A DNA stretch of 31,424 nucleotides from contig CAADYC010000017.1 in NCBI GenBank assembly GCA_900753165.1, positions 1 to 31,424 of the forward strand, read 5' to 3'. The position numbers and the translations under genes were made by a program. The stretch comes from Clostridia bacterium (GTDB lineage Bacteria > Bacillota > Clostridia > TANB77 > CAG-508). The notes under the pieces are model-generated. The model was not told the DNA's origin, searched no databases, and saw nothing but the letters and a program-made list of their open reading frames with translations. Shown here piece after piece: positions 26,122-31,424 of this stretch (its first letter is position 1; each line of letters opens with the position of its first letter).

Positions 26122-27357
26122 ATGATTTTAGAACAATTAATTTTTACGATACTAGCATTTGTAATATTTGTTTATATGTTTTTTAAAATGTTTAGGGAAA
26201 ATGATACAAATTATATCGGTATTTTAATAACTGAAGCAATAGGGATTTCTTTAAATTTTGTAGAAGTACTAAAAAAAATAGAATTTGGACCATTTTTTAC
26301 AATAATAAAATATATATTAGCAATATTAATACCAATAGCAATAATGATATTAGATAAAAAGAAAATACCATTAATACAAGTTTTAAGTGTAGTAAAAGCT
26401 AAAATATATTTAAAATTAGGAAACAATAAAAAAGCAAAAGAACAATTAATAAATTTAGTAAGTAAATATCCAGAAAATTATATAGGACATAAAATGCTAG
26501 CTGAAATTTATGAATTAGAAGGTGGAATGAGAAAAGCAATTGACGAATATGTACAAGCAATTGATGCAAATAAACAAGATTATGATTCATATTATAAAAT
26601 TGCAGAATTATTAAATAATTTAGAAAAACCAGAAGAAGCAGCAGAGATGCTATTTAATCTATTAAATAAAAAACCTGATTATTATAGAGCAACAGAACTA
26701 TTAGGAGATATTTTAATATCAAAAGAGATGTATAAAGAAGCTGTTAATGTATATCAAAATGCATTAAAATATGATCCACTAAATTTTGAAATAAATTATA
26801 ATTTGGGAATTGCATATACAATGTTGAATGATTTCCAAAATGCAAAAATTTGTTATGAAAGAGCAGCAGATATAAATTCACTTTCATATAATTCAAAATA
26901 TTCTTTAGCTGAAATTGCATTAATATATAAAGAATTAGAAGAGGCTGAAAAATATTTTATGGAAGCATTAGAAGATGAAGAACTTTCCGCTGATAGTTAT
27001 TATGAACTTTCAAAAATTGCAATAATAAAAAATGACAAAGATAAGGCAATACAGTATGCAAATGTTGCAATAGATATTGATGCATCAAAAGTAGTTCCTA
27101 AAATAAAAAAAGATCCAATTTTTATACCAGTTATTGCTAGAATTTCAATACCATTTAATATTAATGAAAATGAGGAAATAGAACATAAATTAAATGAAAA
27201 GGAATTGGTTGCAAAAAAACATTTGGAAGATATGTTTGATATAACTAGAAATTTGAGTTATGCTGATATTAAATTATTGAAAAAAGAACAAGAAGGTAAA
27301 AAACAAAAAAATATTGAAGAAAATCAGAATGAAAATCAAAATCAGAGGGATTTTTAA
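26122..27357 (+). CDS. Membrane-anchored TPR-repeat protein
   Basis: A 411-residue protein. The first ~75 residues hold three hydrophobic helices. From about 85 to 325 there are tandem ~34-residue TPR units, for example AKIYLKLGNNKKAKEQLINL, YKIAELLNNLEKPEEAAEML and NYNLGIAYTMLNDFQNAKI. The C-terminus is charged, ending in a Gln/Asn/Glu-rich tail. TPRs are protein-binding scaffolds; the partner is unknown. GAGGAGAG precedes the ATG. It is transcribed divergently from the 25535 gene. Confidence 0.85.
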   Translation: MILEQLIFTILAFVIFVYMFFKMFRENDTNYIGILITEAIGISLNFVEVLKKIEFGPFFTIIKYILAILIPIAIMILDKKKIPLIQVLSVVKAKIYLKLGNNKKAKEQLINLVSKYPENYIGHKMLAEIYELEGGMRKAIDEYVQAIDANKQDYDSYYKIAELLNNLEKPEEAAEMLFNLLNKKPDYYRATELLGDILISKEMYKEAVNVYQNALKYDPLNFEINYNLGIAYTMLNDFQNAKICYERAADINSLSYNSKYSLAEIALIYKELEEAEKYFMEALEDEELSADSYYELSKIAIIKNDKDKAIQYANVAIDIDASKVVPKIKKDPIFIPVIARISIPFNINENEEIEHKLNEKELVAKKHLEDMFDITRNLSYADIKLLKKEQEGKKQKNIEENQNENQNQRDF

Positions 27358-27384
27358 TAGTTATATTTTAGGGTTTTATATTTG

Positions 27385-27532
27385 AAAATTTGATATTATA
27401 TTGTTTTTCATACCTTGGTGTCGCAATCTCCATATTTTAAAAATACTAGTATGTAGATTGCTCCAGTCTGCACTCACATTCGTTCGTTTGGTCGCTTACG
27501 CGGTATTAAAAAACAATATAATATCGAATTTT
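27385..27532. repeat. 148-bp palindromic intergenic element
   Basis: Terminal arms 27385-27408 and 27509-27532 are complementary over 24 bp with one T/C difference (a G-U pair in RNA); ATACC/GGTAT extends the stem after a bulge. Inside, GCAATCT (27423-27429) and AGATTGC (27475 region upstream, about 27455-27461) form a second stem. The rest includes ATTCGTTCGTTTGGTCGC and is richer in G/C than the flanks. It has no ORF and is unrelated to the other two repeat families here. It fills most of the 284-bp gap before dpaA. Confidence 0.75.
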
Positions 27533-27641
27533 AAATAAGTTATTAAAAATATAAAAAACTCATAAAAATCATAAAATTTAATATACTAATAAAAGAATAC
27601 AATTGTAATTGTAATAAAAGTATATAAGAAAGAGTGATTTT

Positions 27642-28520
27642 ATGAGTACAAATTTTACTGTTATAGGTGGAGACTTAAGAATAATAAAACTAGCCAAAAT
27701 GTTGGCAGAAGATGGAAACCAAGTTTACACATATGGTGTAGAAAAAGCGGAAGAACTAAAAGAAAACCAAAATATCATTATGTGCAATAAATTGCAAGAA
27801 GCAGTTAAAAATTCAGAAATAATAATAGGGCCAATTCCATTTTCAAGCAATGGGAAAGACATAAACGCACCATTTAGTGATAACACAATATCAATAAGGG
27901 AACTTATGCATGTAATAAATGCAAAAATTTTAATTGCAGGAAGTATAACACCAGAAGTATATGATTTAGCAAATGATGAGTATATAGAAATAATTGATAT
28001 AATGAAAAGAGAAGAACTTGCTGTTTTAAATACAATATCAACCGCTGAAGGAACAATAGAAATTATAATTGCAAATACTAATAAAATAATTCATGGAAGC
28101 AAAGTTCTAATATTAGGATTTGGAAGAATAGGCAAGGTGTTAGCTAGAAAGCTTGCAGGACTTTCTGCAAAAGTAACATGTGCAGCTAGAAAAGATGAAG
28201 ATTTAGCTTGGATTAGAGCATATGGACATATGGAAACAAATATAAATGCAATAGGTGAAAATTTATCAGAATATGATGTTATTATTAATACAGTTCCACA
28301 TTTAGTTTTAACAGAAGAAAGAATAAAATATGTAAAAGATGATTGTTTATTAGTCGATTTAGCTTCAAATCCCGGCGGTATTGATAAAAGAGCAGCAAAA
28401 GATAAAAATTTAAAATTAATATGGGCATTAGCTTTGCCAGGAAAGGTTGCACCAGTTACAACAGCAGAATTTATAAAAGATACAGTTTATAATATTTTAA
28501 AAGAAATATATAAAAAATAG
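27642..28520 (+). CDS. dpaA: Dipicolinate synthase subunit A
   Basis: DpaA (SpoVFA) with DpaB makes dipicolinic acid, which loads the spore core with calcium, in the mother cell during sporulation. The 292-residue protein matches the family length. Its N-terminal domain opens FTVIGGDLRIIKLAKMLAED, AEGT is at about 135-138, and a Rossmann domain has GFGRIG at 159-164 followed by VDLASNPGGID and ALPGKVAP. A sporulation-type promoter is expected; none could be assigned with confidence. dpaB, normally the next gene, is absent: uppP follows 51 bp later. Confidence 0.93.
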   Translation: MSTNFTVIGGDLRIIKLAKMLAEDGNQVYTYGVEKAEELKENQNIIMCNKLQEAVKNSEIIIGPIPFSSNGKDINAPFSDNTISIRELMHVINAKILIAGSITPEVYDLANDEYIEIIDIMKREELAVLNTISTAEGTIEIIIANTNKIIHGSKVLILGFGRIGKVLARKLAGLSAKVTCAARKDEDLAWIRAYGHMETNINAIGENLSEYDVIINTVPHLVLTEERIKYVKDDCLLVDLASNPGGIDKRAAKDKNLKLIWALALPGKVAPVTTAEFIKDTVYNILKEIYKK

Positions 28521-28571
28521 TTATAATTTATAATTATAACAAAACTAAAAAACGAAAGAGAGGGACAGAAA

Positions 28572-29405
28572 ATGAACGAAATTTTACAAGCACTAATTTT
28601 AGGAATAGTTCAAGGACTAACAGAATTATTACCAATATCAAGCTCAGCACATTTAAACTTATTTCCATGGATATTTGGATGGAACGAAATAAGCCCATCA
28701 TTTGATGTGGCATTACATATAGGAACACTATTTGCAATAGTTCTATTTTTCTTTAAAGACTGGGTAAATCTAATAAAAGGAGGATATAACCAAGTTGTTA
28801 AAAAGGAAAAATCAACAGATGGAAAAATCTTTTGGTACATAGTAATATCAACAATTCCAACAGGAATTTTATGTTTGGTATTAGATAAACTTTCAGAAAA
28901 AATAATGGAAAAATTAGCAACAACATTTAGCATAGAAGAAAAAATGGTAGAAATGTTTATGATAGCAATTGCATTAATTGTAATGGGTATAATCTTATAT
29001 ATTGTTGATAAAAAAGCAAAATCTGAAATAGAATATAAAGATATAACTCTAAAACAATCACTTTGGATAGCAATGTCACAAGCAATTGCAGCAGCATTCC
29101 CAGGAGTATCAAGATCAGGAATTACAATGACAGTTGGTAGAGGAATGGGTTTAAAAAGAGAATCTGTTGCAAAATATTCATTCTTATTATCAACACCAGT
29201 TGTTGCAGCTGCAGCATTAGTTGATTTAAAAGACTTTGTATTTAGTCCAGCATTTTTTATGGGAATATTTGCAAGCTTTATAGTTGGTGTTTTGGTAATT
29301 AAATTTTTACTTAATTATCTACAAAAAGGTAGCTTTAAAGTGTTTGCTATTTATAGAGTAATCTTAGGATTATTTGTAATTGGATTATGTATTTCAAGAC
29401 TTTAA
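28572..29405 (+). CDS. uppP: Undecaprenyl-diphosphatase UppP (BacA)
   Basis: A 277-residue polytopic enzyme that dephosphorylates undecaprenyl diphosphate to recycle the lipid carrier for peptidoglycan and surface glycans; over-expression in other species gives bacitracin resistance. The two signature regions are present: QGLTELLPISSSAHL (about 14-28, Glu18) and PGVSRSG (177-183, Arg181). Eight or so membrane helices fit the family. AGAGGGA precedes the ATG. It follows dpaA and ends in a strong terminator. Confidence 0.96.
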   Translation: MNEILQALILGIVQGLTELLPISSSAHLNLFPWIFGWNEISPSFDVALHIGTLFAIVLFFFKDWVNLIKGGYNQVVKKEKSTDGKIFWYIVISTIPTGILCLVLDKLSEKIMEKLATTFSIEEKMVEMFMIAIALIVMGIILYIVDKKAKSEIEYKDITLKQSLWIAMSQAIAAAFPGVSRSGITMTVGRGMGLKRESVAKYSFLLSTPVVAAAALVDLKDFVFSPAFFMGIFASFIVGVLVIKFLLNYLQKGSFKVFAIYRVILGLFVIGLCISRL

Positions 29406-29423
29406 AAAAATATATAATAATTT

Positions 29424-29460
29424 AAAGAGTAGTTTTGGTATAAATAAACTACTCTTTATT
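29424..29460 (+). terminator. Rho-independent terminator after uppP
   Basis: A perfect 12-bp stem, AAAGAGTAGTTT (29424-29435) with AAACTACTCTTT (29446-29457), a 10-base loop and then a T-rich tail. Confidence 0.85.
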
Positions 29461-29476
29461 ATTTAGGTGTTATAAT

Positions 29477-29510
29477 AAAAAAAGAACTCTATAGTATTTA
29501 AACTATAGAG
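29477..29510 (-). terminator. Rho-independent terminator of the vWA gene
   Basis: Reading the minus strand, a 9-bp stem, CTCTATAGT/ACTATAGAG (29487-29495 with 29502-29510), is followed by a T-run (the A-run 29477-29483). Confidence 0.85.
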
Positions 29511-29519
29511 CTTTTAAAA

Positions 29520-30875
29520 TTATTTCATACTATTTTTAACTATAATATATTTAATACCAAATGCAACTGCAATTACTAAAACGATTCCCATAGTACCAAA
29601 GAAAATTGTTGTACCAGCTTTAGGTAATTCAGCAGGTAAATTTTCTGTAAGTTTAACTTTAGGAGTTATGTCAGAAGTTTTTGTATTAGTTTTGTTTGAA
29701 TAATCTGTATAAGTTAAATCAAGTTTTTTATTTGTATCTAAAACTTTATTTATAATATTTTCATCATAATTTTCTTTTAATTTTAATTTATATTGAACAA
29801 TTGCTGTTTCACCAGATTTTAGTTCTGGAATATCCCAAGTGATTGAATTTGTTGTTGTATCAATTTTTGATGAGATAGTTCCAAAATTAGGATTTTTTAC
29901 ATAAGAAAAATCAAAGTTTTTAACTATTTCATCTGTAAAATAATCTTTTACAATAATGTTAGTAAATGATTGAGATATAGGTAACAAATTTTTATAAATA
30001 TCAGATGTTATAGTATCTTCTATTTTATCATCAGTTACATAATAGAATTTACCAATAGTAGGATTTTCTGTAGTTCCAAAAACAGATTCTATAATTTCGT
30101 TGTATGTTTTTGTTGAAGGAGCAGCAACTGCATCACCATTTGAAATACCTGTAAGCATTATATAAACATTATTTGTAATATCTGAAAGAGATTCTAGTTC
30201 AGATTTTGTTTTTTCAATAACATCATCAGAATAATAATTTTTATCATAGTTAATAGCAACATTTGGAACACCATCTGATAAAACTATAATATATTTATGT
30301 GAATTATCAGTATTTTTTGAAAAGTATTGTTTTGCCAAGTTGATTCCAGATTGTAAGTTTGTTCTTGGTCCATCATATTCTATGTTTGAAATTGCAGAAA
30401 TTAATTTATTAGAATCATTTGTTAATTCAGAAACTAATTTTGCATCTTCAATTGTTCCTTCTTTTGAAATATCACTATTAGTTGAGAAACTTACAGCGCC
30501 AACTTTTAGTTGAGTATTATCCTTTAAAATTTTGTTTATTAAAGTTTTTGCAGAATCTATAACTAAGTCCTCTCTAGTTTGTGTATCTGTTACATTGTCA
30601 GTCATACTTTTTGAATTATCTATAACTAACATTATTTCTCCTGTTGGTTTTAGGCTTTCTTCATTGTTTGTAACTTTTAATTGTAAAGTAATTTCTTTTT
30701 TGGTTAAGTCTTTTGAAATAACACTTCTTTCAACTATTGAGTTTGTTCCAAAATTTATTGTTGCAGTTGGTTCTTCAACAACAGACATTGTTACATCATT
30801 ATATGATGCACATGATATTGTTGCAATTAGTGTTATTAGTAAGAATAAAGTTAATAAAATTTTAGTTTTTTTCAT
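29520..30875 (-). CDS. Surface-anchored von Willebrand factor A-domain protein (LPKAG)
   Basis: A 451-residue secreted protein. A signal peptide (about 1-22, KK then a hydrophobic run) is followed by a short beta region and a vWA domain. The metal-ion (MIDAS) motif is seen as VIDNSKSM (DxSxS at 86-90), the Thr in RTNLQSGI and the Asp in VLSDGVPN. A beta-rich region follows. The C-terminus is sortase-like: LPKAGT at 417-422, a hydrophobic helix and the basic tail KNSMK. LPKAG is a variant of LPxTG. The layout fits an adhesin or pilus-tip protein, but no sortase gene is in view. AGGAG lies nine bases before the ATG. Confidence 0.88.
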   Translation of the reverse strand: MKKTKILLTLFLLITLIATISCASYNDVTMSVVEEPTATINFGTNSIVERSVISKDLTKKEITLQLKVTNNEESLKPTGEIMLVIDNSKSMTDNVTDTQTREDLVIDSAKTLINKILKDNTQLKVGAVSFSTNSDISKEGTIEDAKLVSELTNDSNKLISAISNIEYDGPRTNLQSGINLAKQYFSKNTDNSHKYIIVLSDGVPNVAINYDKNYYSDDVIEKTKSELESLSDITNNVYIMLTGISNGDAVAAPSTKTYNEIIESVFGTTENPTIGKFYYVTDDKIEDTITSDIYKNLLPISQSFTNIIVKDYFTDEIVKNFDFSYVKNPNFGTISSKIDTTTNSITWDIPELKSGETAIVQYKLKLKENYDENIINKVLDTNKKLDLTYTDYSNKTNTKTSDITPKVKLTENLPAELPKAGTTIFFGTMGIVLVIAVAFGIKYIIVKNSMK

Positions 30876-30952
30876 TTAAATATTTCTCCTTGTATAGATA
30901 TTTAGGTTTTTTGGAGTACCTAGTAACCATTTTTTCATAATAATACATATAT

Positions 30953-30981
30953 ATTTTAAAACAAATATTATTAAAATACAA
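30953..30981 (-). promoter_or_regulatory. Promoter of the vWA gene
   Basis: Minus strand: TTGTAT (30976-30981), 17 nt, TAAAAT (30953-30958), about 78 bp before the start codon. It lies in the 326-bp divergent region with the promoter at 31068. Confidence 0.5.
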
Positions 30982-31067
30982 TGCTTTTTGACTAATTTTC
31001 AAATTTTGTTGTAATATTACAAATATGTTTCAAACATTTTACAAAAGTATGACATTTGTATAAAATA

Positions 31068-31096
31068 TTGAAAATACATAATAATTTATGTATAAT
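31068..31096 (+). promoter_or_regulatory. Promoter of the prepilin-like gene
   Basis: TTGAAA (31068-31073), 17 nt, perfect TATAAT (31091-31096). The leader to the start codon is about 100 bases long; no known riboswitch was recognised in it. Confidence 0.7.
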
Positions 31097-31201
31097 TAAA
31101 TAAATTAGTACATGATAAATTATGTTTAAAAATATAAAAGATATAAGTTTTGTGAAATTACAAGATATAATTTTTAGGAAAATACAAAGGAGGATTAAAA
31201 A

Positions 31202-31424
31202 ATGAACAAAAAATCAACTTTAGGAAAGGTAGCAGATAATTATGTAATACATACAAATGCTAATAAAGGAATTACACTTGTAGCATTAGTAATAACAATT
31301 ATTATTTTATTATTGTTAGCAGGAATAGCAATAGCAAGTTTAGGAGGAGAAAATGGAATATTTGCAAAGGTAAAACAGGCTAAAAAAGCAAATATAGAAT
31401 CAGAAATGAAAGAACAGTTAACAA
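31202..31424 (+). CDS. Type IV prepilin-like protein (5' part, runs off the window)
   Basis: The first 74 codons are visible. A 23-residue basic leader ends in Lys-Gly and is followed by the hydrophobic ITLVALVITIIILLLLAGIA helix and then GGENGIFAKVKQAKKANIES. This is a class III (prepilin) signal: cleavage after Gly23 and assembly through the helix are expected. The Glu normally at mature position 5 is missing (ITLVA), as is common in this clostridial subgroup from memory. AAAGGAGG is eight bases before the ATG. No prepilin peptidase or pilus ATPase is in view, and the 3' end lies outside the window. Confidence 0.8.
   Translation, partial: MNKKSTLGKVADNYVIHTNANKGITLVALVITIIILLLLAGIAIASLGGENGIFAKVKQAKKANIESEMKEQLT

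Noticed and set aside
27596..27603. AATACAAT upstream of dpaA as a sigma-E -10 box
   Set aside because: No matching -35 at the right distance, and AT-rich DNA gives such matches easily.
31009..31022. 14-bp palindrome TTGTAATATTACAA in the vWA/prepilin gap as an operator
   Set aside because: A lone A/T palindrome in very AT-rich DNA, not overlapping either assigned promoter; too weak to claim.

Overview
This window is very AT-rich. It uses TGA as a normal stop, ATA and AGA as favoured Ile and Arg codons, and strong AGGAGG-type ribosome binding sites. It carries CIRCE operators with hrcA, dipicolinate synthase A (a spore-forming trait) and a surface protein with a sortase-like tail. Together these point to a low-GC Bacillota, most likely a spore-forming member of the Clostridia. 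The species cannot be named from the sequence.

Layout. (1) 1-1433: a CaCA-type cation antiporter gene, flanked on both sides and in inverted orientation by two related ~189-bp hairpin elements. (2) 1434-7352: a small unknown HTH-like gene, then the heat-shock operon hrcA-grpE-CYTH-dnaK-dnaJ behind a promoter with two CIRCE operators. A CYTH phosphatase-like gene sits inside the operon, and a perfect 36-bp-arm hairpin lies between dnaK and dnaJ. (3) 7400-9619: an Alg14/Alg13-like glycosyltransferase pair behind a promoter with tandem direct repeats, then ruvB. (4) 9673-22068: a run of mostly membrane-bound glycan genes: two GT-C glycosyltransferases (one frameshifted), an FAD-dependent mutase/oxidase-like protein, two acyltransferases and three GtrII-like glucosyltransferases. 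queH, a tiny Cys-rich ORF and a decayed membrane-protein gene sit in the middle. (5) 22126-25515: polA and a lytic transglycosylase. (6) 25535-29405: a small helical protein and a TPR protein transcribed divergently, then dpaA and uppP. (7) 29520-31424: a vWA-domain LPKAG surface protein on the minus strand, and the start of a prepilin-like gene running off the window.

How the genes fit together. HrcA should repress its own operon through the CIRCE sites, and the operon makes the GrpE-DnaK-DnaJ chaperone cycle. The Alg14/13 pair, the GT-C and GtrII proteins and the acyltransferases are the expected toolkit for building and decorating a polyprenyl-linked surface polysaccharide. UppP, which recycles undecaprenyl diphosphate, and the lytic transglycosylase belong to the same envelope theme. 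The glycan locus shows duplication (two close GtrII paralogues) and decay (one frameshift and one multiply broken gene).

The most unusual material is non-coding. There are three unrelated families of long hairpin repeats. One pair has outer arms that differ in sequence between copies yet stay self-complementary. There is also a 28-codon Cys-rich ORF whose stop overlaps the queH start. No CRISPR array, rRNA, tRNA or intact transposase was seen.
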